Shown piece by piece: positions 26,581 to 34,696 of a stretch of DNA of 64,000 bases (its first letter is position 1; every line of letters starts with the position of its first letter). A model generated the notes under the pieces. It saw nothing but the letters and a program-made list of their open reading frames with translations, did not search any database and was not told where the DNA came from. The DNA is from DATFES01 sp035457725 (GTDB taxonomy: Bacteria; Pseudomonadota; Alphaproteobacteria; CACIAM-22H2): the NCBI GenBank assembly GCA_035457725.1, contig DATIBC010000090.1, positions 1 to 64,000 on the forward strand, read 5' to 3'. The position numbers were made by a program, and so were the translations under genes.

Positions 26581-27316
26581 CGGCAGCGCCAAACCTTCGA
26601 TCGCGACGCTGGAACTCGCGCACCGCCTCGGCGAGGTCGCGCTTGGAGAAGTCCGGCCACAGCGTGTCGATGAACACGAACTCGGCATAGGCGGATTGCC
26701 AGAGCAGGAAGTTGCTGACGCGCTGTTCGCCGCTGGTGCGAATGATCAGATCGGGATCCGGCAAGTCGGCGGTGTAAAGGTGGCGCGCGAACATCGTTTC
26801 GTCGACCTTTTCGGGATCGACACGGCCCTCGCGGGCTTGACGCGCCAGCGCGCGCGCTGCGCGCGCGATTTCGGCCCGCCCGCCGTAGTTGAGGGCAACG
26901 GTGAGATGGAGCGCGGTATTCTCTCGCGTCATCGATTCGGCGTTGCCGATCAATGCGACGATGTCGCGCGCCAGTCGCGTGCGATCGCCGATAACCCGTA
27001 CGCGAACGCCCTTGGCGTGAAGCTCGGCAATCTCGCCGCGGAGATAGTGGCGCAGCAGGCCCATCAGATCGTCGATCTCGGACGCCGGCCGCTTCCAATT
27101 CTCCGACGAGAACCCAAATAAGGTCAAATAGCGTATCCCGAGCTCGCCGCATCCCTCGAGCGCTTGGCGCACGGCGTCGGCGCCGTGGCGATGGCCGGCG
27201 ACTCGTGGAAGGCCGCGCGCCTTCGCCCATCGGCCGTTGCCATCCATGATGATGGCGACGTGGACCGGCGCCGGGGCCGCCGAAGCGACCCGCACGGGAT
27301 CGCGGGCGTCAGACAT
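26573..27316 (-). CDS. uppS: Undecaprenyl diphosphate synthase (cis-prenyltransferase)
   Basis: 247 aa enzyme that extends farnesyl diphosphate to C55 undecaprenyl diphosphate, the carrier lipid for peptidoglycan and LPS. The catalytic Asp is in HVAIIMDGNGRWAKARGLPR at residues ~20-38. FSSENWKRP and PDLIIRTSGEQRVSNFLLW are the other signature blocks. It overlaps frr upstream by 8 bases and cdsA downstream by 8 bases, forming a translationally linked string with dxr. Confidence 0.96.
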   Translation of the reverse strand: MSDARDPVRVASAAPAPVHVAIIMDGNGRWAKARGLPRVAGHRHGADAVRQALEGCGELGIRYLTLFGFSSENWKRPASEIDDLMGLLRHYLRGEIAELHAKGVRVRVIGDRTRLARDIVALIGNAESMTRENTALHLTVALNYGGRAEIARAARALARQAREGRVDPEKVDETMFARHLYTADLPDPDLIIRTSGEQRVSNFLLWQSAYAEFVFIDTLWPDFSKRDLAEAVREFQRRDRRFGAAGA

Positions 27317-27875
27317 GCATGACGTCTTTTTCTTTAACCGCCAGCGACTCGTCGACCTTCTTGATGAACTCGTCGGTCAGGTTCTGGATCTCGACGCCCC
27401 GCTTGCGATGTTCGTCCTGGGTAACCTTGCCGTCCTTTTCCATGTGCTTGAGAGCGTCCATTCCGTCGCGTCGGACATTGCGGACCGAGACGCGCGCCTG
27501 TTCGGCGTATTTGTGGGCGACCTTAATCAGCTCCTTGCGCCGTTCCTCGGTGAGCGCCGGCACCGGCACGCGGATGAGCTGGCCGTCGACCAAGGGATTC
27601 AAGCCCAGGTTAGCCTCGCGAATCGCCTTCTCGACCACCTTGACCAGCGACTTGTCCCAAACCTGCACGGTCAACAAGCGCGGTTCCGGCACGCTCACGG
27701 TGCCGACTTGCGACAACGGCATGTGGCCGCCATAGGCCTCGACTTGGATCGGCTCGAGCAGACTCGTCGAGGCGCGTCCGGTGCGCAACCCGGCGAACTC
27801 CTTTTTGAGGATGTCGATCGCGCCGGTCATGCGCCGGCGCAAATCATTGATGTCGGCTCCTGACATAGCGTTCAT
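27309..27875 (-). CDS. frr: Ribosome recycling factor
   Basis: 188 aa two-domain protein that splits post-termination ribosomes with EF-G. Recognised by FAGLRTGRASTSLLEPIQVEAYG near the N-terminus, NPLVDGQLIRVPVPALTEERR in the middle and VRNVRRDGMDALKHMEKDG, then KVTQDEHRKRGVEIQNLTDEF split across the tail. The start ATG overlaps the pyrH stop by 4 bases, and the stop overlaps uppS by 8. Full length. Confidence 0.96.
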   Translation of the reverse strand: MNAMSGADINDLRRRMTGAIDILKKEFAGLRTGRASTSLLEPIQVEAYGGHMPLSQVGTVSVPEPRLLTVQVWDKSLVKVVEKAIREANLGLNPLVDGQLIRVPVPALTEERRKELIKVAHKYAEQARVSVRNVRRDGMDALKHMEKDGKVTQDEHRKRGVEIQNLTDEFIKKVDESLAVKEKDVMHV

Positions 27876-28636
27876 TCCTTGTCGCTTATGATCGTAAACT
27901 TGCCCTCGCCGCGAATCGCGCGGGCGAAGCTGCCCGGCGCGTGGATCGAAAAGACCAGGATCGGAATGTGATTCTCGCGCGCCAGCGAAATCGCCGATGC
28001 GTCCATCACCTGCAAGTCCCGCGACAGAACCTCGAGATAGGCGAGCCGGTCGAAGCGCTCGGCTTTCTTATCCTTGGTCGGATCGGCGCTGTAGACTCCG
28101 TCGACCTTGGTGCCTTTGAGCAGAGCGTCGCATCCCATCTCGGATGCGCGGAGCGCCGCGGCGGTATCGGTGGTGAAGAAGGGGTTACCGGTACCGGCGG
28201 CGAAAATGACCACTCGCCCCTTCTCCATGTGACGTTGCGCGCGGCGCCTGATATAGGGCTCGCAAACCGTCGACATCGGGATCGCCGAAAGCACGCGGGT
28301 ATGCACCCCGACACGCTCGAGTTCATCCTGAAGCTTCAGCGCGTTTATTACCGTCGCCAGCATTCCCATGTAGTCGGCGCTGGCGCGCTCCATGCCCTGG
28401 GCGGCGCCCGACACGCCGCGGAAGATGTTCCCGCCGCCGATCACCAGGCACACCTGGACGCCGAGGTCGTGCGCCTCTTTGACGTCGCTGGCGATGCGTC
28501 GCACCGTGTCGGGGTCGATCCCATACTCCCGGGGACCCATCAACACTTCACCCGATACCTTCAGCAGGACGCGCCGGTAGCGCGGCTTGCGCATCTCCCC
28601 CTTTACCGTCGCCACCGCTTTGCCGCTCATGTCCAT
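27872..28636 (-). CDS. pyrH: UMP kinase
   Basis: 254 aa hexameric bacterial UMP kinase of the amino-acid kinase family, making UDP. It contains RVLLKVSGEVLMG, CLVIGGGNIFRGV and IFAAGTGNPFFTTDTAAALR, which carry the nucleotide-binding loops. The start is ATG 28636 with GAGGA just upstream; a second in-frame ATG two codons later is also possible. Coupled to frr by an ATGA overlap. Separated from tsf by 103 bases with no clear promoter. Confidence 0.95.
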   Translation of the reverse strand: MDMSGKAVATVKGEMRKPRYRRVLLKVSGEVLMGPREYGIDPDTVRRIASDVKEAHDLGVQVCLVIGGGNIFRGVSGAAQGMERASADYMGMLATVINALKLQDELERVGVHTRVLSAIPMSTVCEPYIRRRAQRHMEKGRVVIFAAGTGNPFFTTDTAAALRASEMGCDALLKGTKVDGVYSADPTKDKKAERFDRLAYLEVLSRDLQVMDASAISLARENHIPILVFSIHAPGSFARAIRGEGKFTIISDKE

Positions 28637-28739
28637 CCTCTAACGCCGCGACTCGGCCGAGGGCGTCAGCGGCTTAACGATTCGCGCGCCATGATACACG
28701 AATCCGGACAGCCCGCCGCGCCCCTCGCCGCGGCCGACC

Positions 28740-29663
28740 TCAGCGGCCGAGCTGAGCGGCGACTTCGGCGGCGAAATCGCTTTCCTTGCGCTCGATGCCC
28801 TCGCCCAGAGCGAACCGTCGAAACCCCGCCAGCTTGACCGGGACGCCGATCTCCTTGGCGGCTTTATCGACGACCTGGGCGACACTGGATTCACCATCGA
28901 CGACGAATATTTGTTCCAGCAACACGACATCCTCGAAGTATTTCCGCAAGCGGCCTTCCAGCATTTTCTCGATGACATGCGCCGGACGGCCCGAGGCGGC
29001 CGCCTGCTCGCGAAGTACGCCTTTTTCGCGCTCCAGGGCCGCCGGATGGACGTCGCCGACCGACAAGGCCTGCGGGTTCGCGGCCGCGACATGCATGGCA
29101 AGCTGCTTGCCGAGCGCATGCAGCTTCTCGGCATCGCCGGACGATTGGAGCGCCACCAGCACGCCGATCTTGCCAAGCCCGGGCGCCGCAGCGCTGTGGA
29201 CATAGCTGGCGACGATCCCTGCATCGACCTCGAGCCTTGCGACGCGGCGAAGATTCATATTCTCGCCGATCGTCGCGACGAGATTAGCGAGCTTATCGGC
29301 CACCGTCCCGCCGCCCGGGAAGGCGGCCGATTTGAGCGCCTCGAGGTCGTCATCGCCCTTGACGGCGATCTCGGCGATGCGGCGGACAAAGTCCTGGAAC
29401 GATTCATTGCGGGCGACGAAGTCGGTCTCCGAATTGACCTCGACCATCGCGCCGGCCGTGCCTTGGGCGATGACGCCGATCAATCCCTCGGCGGCGACAC
29501 GGCCCGCCTTCTTGGCCGCGGCGGCAAGACCCTTCTTGCGCAACCAGTCGACCGCCTGTTCGAGATCGCCTTGCGTCTCGGTCAGCGCCTTTTTGCAATC
29601 CATCATGCCTGCGCCCGTCTTGTCGCGCAGTTCCTTCACCAGACCGGCCGTTATTTCGGCCAT
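28740..29663 (-). CDS. tsf: Elongation factor Ts
   Basis: 307 aa nucleotide-exchange factor for EF-Tu. The N-terminal UBA-like domain reads VKELRDKTGAGMMDCKKAL, the classic EF-Ts opening. The core follows with SETDFVARNESFQ and VARLEVD, plus the dimerisation-type second half seen in full-length bacterial EF-Ts. The ATG at 29663 lies 105 bases after rpsB; that gap carries a strong hairpin. Confidence 0.96.
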   Translation of the reverse strand: MAEITAGLVKELRDKTGAGMMDCKKALTETQGDLEQAVDWLRKKGLAAAAKKAGRVAAEGLIGVIAQGTAGAMVEVNSETDFVARNESFQDFVRRIAEIAVKGDDDLEALKSAAFPGGGTVADKLANLVATIGENMNLRRVARLEVDAGIVASYVHSAAAPGLGKIGVLVALQSSGDAEKLHALGKQLAMHVAAANPQALSVGDVHPAALEREKGVLREQAAASGRPAHVIEKMLEGRLRKYFEDVVLLEQIFVVDGESSVAQVVDKAAKEIGVPVKLAGFRRFALGEGIERKESDFAAEVAAQLGR

Positions 29664-29714
29664 GACGTCACCTCATCCTTTGAAGCTGCTGCAATGGGCC
29701 GGCAGCGCGGCGCC

Positions 29715-29753
29715 AAAAAACCGAGAAGGACGTCGCGTCGCAAAGCGACGCGA
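29715..29753 (-). promoter_or_regulatory. Hairpin in the rpsB-tsf gap (possible attenuator)
   Basis: On the minus strand a 9-bp perfect stem (arms 29745-29753 and 29733-29741, three-base loop) is followed after 12 bases by six T residues (29720-29715). The T-run is too far from the stem for a standard intrinsic terminator, but the arrangement between rpsB and tsf fits partial termination or message processing that would set the S2 to EF-Ts ratio. Role is inferred. Confidence 0.5.
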
Positions 29754-29768
29754 TCGACAAAGGCAGGC

Positions 29769-30722
29769 CTAGGCGTCGCCGGCCGGCTTCTCCTTCCTGC
29801 GCCGCGCGCCAGCGCCGGGCTTACGAGGCGGACGCTTTGCCGGCTTGGCCTCGCCCTCGCTTTCCTCCGCGCCCTCGCTCGCTGCCGCACCGGCACGAGC
29901 CAACTCCTCCGCCGCGCCTGCCTGGTCCGCCGTCGTCTCGCCGCTCTCGGGCGCTGTCTGGGCCGCGGCGAGCTCGGGCACGGCTTCGGGGACGACCGCG
30001 TCGCGCGCCCCGACATCGACGCCCGATGCTTGCAATTCGGCCTGCAGACCCTCGATGACCGCACCGGCGATCAGGTCGCAATAAGTCTGGATGGCGCGCA
30101 ATGCGTCGTCATTGCCGGGAATCGGATAGCGTATGCCCGTCGGATCGCTGTTGCTGTCGACCACCGCCACCACCGGAACGCCGAGCCGTCGCGCCTCGAG
30201 CACGGCGATCGATTCCTTGTTGGTATCGATGACGAACAGCATGTCCGGCAGGCCTCCCATTTCTTTGATGCCGCCGAGCGCGCGCTCCAGTTTGTCGCGC
30301 TCGCGCGTCAGGTTGAGCAACTCCTTCTTGGTGAAGCCCGAGCTTTCCGCGCCGAGCTCCTCATCGAGCTCACGCAGCCGCCGGATCGAGTGGGAGATTG
30401 TCTTCCAATTCGTCAGCATCCCGCCGAGCCAGCGATGGTTGACGAAATACTGGCCGCAGCGCTTCGCCGCGTCGGCGATCGGCTCCTGCGCCTGGCGCTT
30501 GGTGCCGACGAACAAGACGCGGCCATTGTTCGTCGCGACGTCGCGCACCGCCTCCATTGCTTGATAGAGCATCGGCACGGTCTGCTGCAGGTCGATAACA
30601 TGGATACCGTTGCGGACCCCGAAGATGAACGGCGCCATCTTGGGGTTCCAGCGCCGCGTCTGGTGACCGAAATGGACGCCAGCCTCAAGCAATTGACGCA
30701 TCGAAAAAGTCGGTAACGCCAT
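29769..30722 (-). CDS. rpsB: 30S ribosomal protein S2, with long C-terminal extension
   Basis: 317 aa. The S2 core is clear: MRQLLEAGVHFGHQTRRWNP, VLFVGTKRQAQ, RWLGGMLTNW, PDMLFVIDTNKE and GIRYPIPGNDDALRAIQTYC. After about residue 245 comes an extension of ~70 residues that is first Ala/Glu-rich and acidic (EELARAGAAASEGAEESEGE) then basic (RPPRKPGAGARRRKEKP). The start is ATG 30722 (MALPTFSM); a longer open frame upstream lies in the leader. First gene of the long minus-strand cluster. Confidence 0.96.
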   Translation of the reverse strand: MALPTFSMRQLLEAGVHFGHQTRRWNPKMAPFIFGVRNGIHVIDLQQTVPMLYQAMEAVRDVATNNGRVLFVGTKRQAQEPIADAAKRCGQYFVNHRWLGGMLTNWKTISHSIRRLRELDEELGAESSGFTKKELLNLTRERDKLERALGGIKEMGGLPDMLFVIDTNKESIAVLEARRLGVPVVAVVDSNSDPTGIRYPIPGNDDALRAIQTYCDLIAGAVIEGLQAELQASGVDVGARDAVVPEAVPELAAAQTAPESGETTADQAGAAEELARAGAAASEGAEESEGEAKPAKRPPRKPGAGARRRKEKPAGDA

Positions 30723-31030
30723 CTTGGCGCGATTCCTTTCTCCGGTTGAGCCGCCGCGGCACTGCGCCCGGATTTCTCCGGACACCGGAACGACGCCGAC
30801 CCAGTGGGTGGCCGCTCGAAGATTCGAGCGCGGGCAGCCTATGACGCTGCCGGCCGCGATTGCCGCGTGAGGGTTAGGGGCCGAACCATTCGACCCGGGC
30901 CGCGTAGATACAAGTCCGATACCGCCGTGGCAAGCAAATTCCGTTGCTTAGAGTCGCAATTAGAAACGCTCAATAACCATCTGATACATAACAGAAAAAT
31001 ATTCCATAAAAATCTGCGTCAGGGCGGCAC
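30723..31030 (-). other. rpsB leader and intergenic region
   Basis: 308 bases without a gene. The half next to rpsB is GC-rich and forms the long predicted leader. It contains a 7-bp stem-tetraloop (CGCTCGA/TCGAGCG, 30813-30830). The half next to the RTX gene (about 30950-31020) is strikingly AT-rich with T-runs on the minus strand but no clean terminator hairpin. No ORF in it resembles a gene. Confidence 0.6.
30905..30933 (-). promoter_or_regulatory. Predicted rpsB promoter
   Basis: On the minus strand TTGCCA (30933-30928), a 17-base spacer and TATCTA (30910-30905). Transcription would start near 30898, about 175 bases before the rpsB ATG, leaving a long structured leader that could host S2 autoregulation. 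The -10 is weak; called by eye. Confidence 0.45.
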
Positions 31031-34000
31031 TCAGACGAAGGCAATGGTGGCGTCGCTGTCGACGGCCAGGGTTACGGAGGTCACGGTGAAGACGCGGAAG
31101 GTCTCTCCTTCGACCGTCACGTTGGCGCCCTCCGTCCAGCCGTCGGCCGTGGCTAGGTTTACTTGATCGCTCTCACCCGCGCCGACGCTAATCACCGCCA
31201 CGTTGTCCAACGTCGTGCCGCCCGCATCGATGTTCTGTGCGGCGAATGCCAGCACATCGGCCAGGCGTATGTCGAGCGTGTTGGCCTGCCCGTTGGTCAG
31301 GTCGAACAGCTCGACGCCACGGATCTGGCCACGCACCGCCGAGAGGTCGATCATGCCCGCTTGCAGAAAGAACAGCTCGTCGAAGCCGGTTCCGCCATCG
31401 ATGCGGCGGAATGCCAAATCGGCGACGGTGAATTCGTCATCACCCTGGCCGCCGATCAGCACGTCCATCCCGCCGTCTCCCGTCAGCGCGTCGTCGCCGC
31501 GGCCGCCGATTAGAACATCGACCTGCGCCGCGCCCTTGGTCGCGACGAGCGTGTCGTCGCCATCGCCGCCCAACATGTCGACCGCGCCGGTGAAATCGCG
31601 GCCGAATATCAAGAAGCTGGACCCCGAGTAGGTTCCGCCGGGACCAGCGATATCCTCGGCGCCGAGGATCACGCCGTCGAATCCGTCGCCGTCGATGTCG
31701 CCTGCACCGGACACCGAACTGCCGATCCTGTCGTAGGCGGCACCACCGTCCAGACGGATCCCGGTGGCGGGGCCGAGGGACGCCAACGGCATGGCCGAGC
31801 CGAAACCGCCGGCACGTCCGAACACGAGGTAGGCTGAACCTGACGAGACGCCATTGTAATCCGTTGCGATGGCGCCAACGATCAGATCGTCGAAGCCGTC
31901 GCCATTGACGTCGCCGGCGCCTGCGACCGAGAAGCCGGCGAAATCATAATTGGCCGCGCCGTCGAGCCGAAATCCGTTCGTGCCGTCGAGCGACGACAAG
32001 GCCAAGACCGAACCAAATCCCGACGTTCGCCCGAACACCACGTAGGCGGACCCGGCGTATACTCCCGCCGACCCGGCGACGCGCGCGCCGACGACGATGT
32101 CGGCGATTCCGTCGCCATTGATATCTCCCACGCTCGACACCGACCCGCCGGAAGAGTCGTAAAGCGCGACGCCGTCGATGCGGAACCCGTTCGTGCCATC
32201 GAGTGCCGAGAGCGAAAGGCCCGATGCAAACCCCGATGCGCGCCCAAAGACGACATAAGTCGATCCCGACCGTTCGCCGTTGGGGTCAGCGTAGTCGGCT
32301 CCGACGACGATGTCGGCGAAGCCGTCGCCATTGATATCCCCCGCGGTGGACACAGAGATTCCGGTCCTATCGTTTGGATTGACGCCGATCAGTTTGAATC
32401 CATTGGCGCCATCGAGCGCCGACAGTGACACGGACGAGCTTCCACCGGTGCGCCCGAAGACGATGTAAGCGGCGCCGGCATCGAATCCAAACTCCTGCAT
32501 GCTGCGTTCGGCGCCAATCGCGCCGATAATCAGGTCGGCCAAGCCGTCGCCGTTGAAATCGCCAGCGGTCGCGACACAGTTATCGGCATAGCCCTGATCG
32601 AATATTTGCTCGCCGTCGATCCGGAAGCCGTTCACGCCGTCGATGGCGGATAGCGAGAACGCCGCGCCAAATCCGGATGCTGTCCCGAAAACGACGTAGC
32701 TCGCACCCGACCTGTCTCCGTTTACATCCGCACCCGGCGCACCAACGATGAAATCACCGAGCCCGTCGCCATTGACATCGCCGGCGGCGGCGACGGACGT
32801 GCCGGCGCGGTCGCCTTGCGTCGCGCCGTTGAAACGAGAACCAATCGTTCCCTCGAGCGTGGACAGCGGTATAACGGCGCCAAATCCCGAGGCGCGGCCA
32901 AAAATCACATTGGCGGTGCCGGCATTGTCGTAAGCTCCTTCCCCGGTTCGGTCGGCGCCCGGCGCGCCGACAATCAAATCCTCGAACCCGTCGCCGTTTA
33001 TGTCGCCTGCACCCGACACAGAACGCCCCGAAAGGTCGTACTCAAACACGCCGTCGATCCGGAAGCCGTCATGCGCGTCGAGCGCACCAAGATCGCCCAA
33101 TGGGTCGCCGGTGACCGTCACCGTCACCGCCGCGCTCGCCGTCGCGCCAACGGCATCGCTGACCGTGTAGGTGAACGTATCGCTGGCGGTCTCGCCGGCG
33201 CGTAGGAAGTCGAATGCCGTCCCAGGATCGTAGACCACCTGGTTCATGACGATGCTAAGACTTGCTCCGCCGGCGCTCGTCGCCGCGCCGACGTTCACTG
33301 TCAGGACGTCTCCGGGATCGCTGTCGTTGGTCAGAACGTCGATTGCAATCGTGGCGTTCTCGCCTGTCGACACGCTGTCCGCCATCGCCACCGGTGGCGC
33401 GTTCACGCCTGTCACGCCCACACCCCGCTGTACGAGAACCCGCGCCGTCCCGGAAACGAATATGTCGAACGTCACGCCGCCGCGCGTTTGGCTGCCCGCC
33501 GCCTGAAAGCCGTCGGCGACGTCGAAGGCGACGGTATCGTTTGCCTGTCCATGCACGAGGAGCGTATCGGTCGCCTCCGACAAGGCGGCGACGTCCGCCG
33601 CGCCGACCATCAGCGTCGTTCCGCCCGATGCGCCCGCCAGCTCCATCCGTTCGATCGATTGCAGCCGCGGCACGAGCGCCGTTAGATCTATGGATCCGCC
33701 GGTGAGAAGACGCAAAAGGTCGCTGCCCGTGCCGCCGTCGACGCGCGTAAAGCCGAGATCGGCCACGGTTAGCGTGTCATTACCCTGCTCGCCGAGGAGC
33801 GTGTCCGCCCCGCCTCTTCCCTCGAGGAGATCGCTGCCCGCTCTCCCGGCCAACGTGTTTGCCCCGCGATTGCCGCGAATCACATTGCTGCCCGCGTTGC
33901 CCGTGCCATCGAGATCGGCGACGCCGCCCAGCGTCAATCGCTCGACGTTGTCCGCCAAGGTGAAGTTGACGGTGGCGACGACATGATCGCGTCCGCCACC

Positions 34001-34510
34001 GGCGGTTTCGACGACCATGTCGCCCACATTGTCCACTTGGTACTGATCGCGTCCCGCCCCGCCGATCAACATGTCGGCGCCCGGGCCGCCGAGTAGCCGA
34101 TCGTCGCCCGCGCCGCCTTCCAGCCGGTCGTTGCCGTCCATTCCAGACAGGACGTTGGGAGCGGCATTGCCGATTATGACGTTGTCCAAGGCGTTGCCTT
34201 TGGCGTTGGCGCGCGCCACTCCCAGCAATGTCAAATCCTCGACATTGTCGGGTAGACGAAAACTCTGCGTGCTCTCGACGCGGTCGCGACCCTCGCCGGC
34301 ATTCTCGATGGCCTGGTCGTTGTCCTGGTCGGCGCGAAATACGTCGTCGCCCGGCCCGCCGATCAGCGTATCCGCGCCCGCCCCGCCGTCGAGTAGATCG
34401 TCGCCCGCTAGGCCAGTCAGGGTGTCTTTGTCATCGAGTCCGGACAGCGTGTCGTTATTCGCGGTTCCGCTCAGCCGGTCGCGGCCCGCTGTACCGGTCA
34501 AAATCGCCAT
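31031..34510 (-). CDS. Secreted RTX calcium-binding protein with seven FG-GAP repeats
   Basis: 1159 aa, no Sec signal, probably exported by a type I secretion system. Residues 1-250 hold hemolysin-type Ca2+ nonapeptides (GGAGADTLIGGPGDD, LEGGAGDDRLLGGPGAD). Residues 248-365 form a module that recurs at the C-terminus (1028-1159). Residues 371-468 are a cadherin-like domain (LTNDSDPGD, FTYTVSD). Residues 480-971 carry seven FG-GAP repeats with GDxNGDG-type loops at 502, 577, 650, 724, 795, 867 and 937, consistent with a seven-bladed integrin-like propeller. More RTX repeats lie at 980-1025. No enzyme domain seen; probable adhesin or surface-layer-like protein. No transporter genes nearby. Confidence 0.88.
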   Translation of the reverse strand: MAILTGTAGRDRLSGTANNDTLSGLDDKDTLTGLAGDDLLDGGAGADTLIGGPGDDVFRADQDNDQAIENAGEGRDRVESTQSFRLPDNVEDLTLLGVARANAKGNALDNVIIGNAAPNVLSGMDGNDRLEGGAGDDRLLGGPGADMLIGGAGRDQYQVDNVGDMVVETAGGGRDHVVATVNFTLADNVERLTLGGVADLDGTGNAGSNVIRGNRGANTLAGRAGSDLLEGRGGADTLLGEQGNDTLTVADLGFTRVDGGTGSDLLRLLTGGSIDLTALVPRLQSIERMELAGASGGTTLMVGAADVAALSEATDTLLVHGQANDTVAFDVADGFQAAGSQTRGGVTFDIFVSGTARVLVQRGVGVTGVNAPPVAMADSVSTGENATIAIDVLTNDSDPGDVLTVNVGAATSAGGASLSIVMNQVVYDPGTAFDFLRAGETASDTFTYTVSDAVGATASAAVTVTVTGDPLGDLGALDAHDGFRIDGVFEYDLSGRSVSGAGDINGDGFEDLIVGAPGADRTGEGAYDNAGTANVIFGRASGFGAVIPLSTLEGTIGSRFNGATQGDRAGTSVAAAGDVNGDGLGDFIVGAPGADVNGDRSGASYVVFGTASGFGAAFSLSAIDGVNGFRIDGEQIFDQGYADNCVATAGDFNGDGLADLIIGAIGAERSMQEFGFDAGAAYIVFGRTGGSSSVSLSALDGANGFKLIGVNPNDRTGISVSTAGDINGDGFADIVVGADYADPNGERSGSTYVVFGRASGFASGLSLSALDGTNGFRIDGVALYDSSGGSVSSVGDINGDGIADIVVGARVAGSAGVYAGSAYVVFGRTSGFGSVLALSSLDGTNGFRLDGAANYDFAGFSVAGAGDVNGDGFDDLIVGAIATDYNGVSSGSAYLVFGRAGGFGSAMPLASLGPATGIRLDGGAAYDRIGSSVSGAGDIDGDGFDGVILGAEDIAGPGGTYSGSSFLIFGRDFTGAVDMLGGDGDDTLVATKGAAQVDVLIGGRGDDALTGDGGMDVLIGGQGDDEFTVADLAFRRIDGGTGFDELFFLQAGMIDLSAVRGQIRGVELFDLTNGQANTLDIRLADVLAFAAQNIDAGGTTLDNVAVISVGAGESDQVNLATADGWTEGANVTVEGETFRVFTVTSVTLAVDSDATIAFV

Positions 34511-34696
34511 GGAAGACCCCCGAAACGAAATGCCCGCATGGCATTGATTGCCGCAGGCAAGACAATAATCTGAGTTTACGACAAGTCTTCACGAAGTTAG
34601 GAGATTTCGTGCGCAGACTAACGTTAACATTCGTGTTACTAATATGCTTACGAATATTAGATGTTCAACAAGTAACCAGTCCCTAGTTTCCGAGAC
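34511..34696 (-). other. AT-rich region upstream of the RTX gene
   Basis: 186 bases between the dnaE stop and the RTX ATG. Clearly richer in A+T than its surroundings, it includes partly symmetric ATTCGT ... ACGAAT arms near 34630-34656. It probably holds the promoter of the RTX gene. I cannot assign a confident -35/-10 pair. No gene is seen in it. Confidence 0.5.

Noticed and set aside
28637..28739. Separate pyrH promoter (TATCAT at 28696-28691 on the minus strand)
   Set aside because: No acceptable -35 at 16-18 bases; the gap is short and the genes are likely co-transcribed.
29715..29753. Intrinsic terminator ending rpsB transcription
   Set aside because: The T-run begins 12 bases past the stem, too far for a normal terminator; kept only as a possible attenuator or processing site.
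31598..33073. Regular ~220-base periodicity that could suggest a CRISPR or DNA satellite
   Set aside because: It is the coding repeat of the FG-GAP blades; units are too long and diverged at nucleotide level for a CRISPR.
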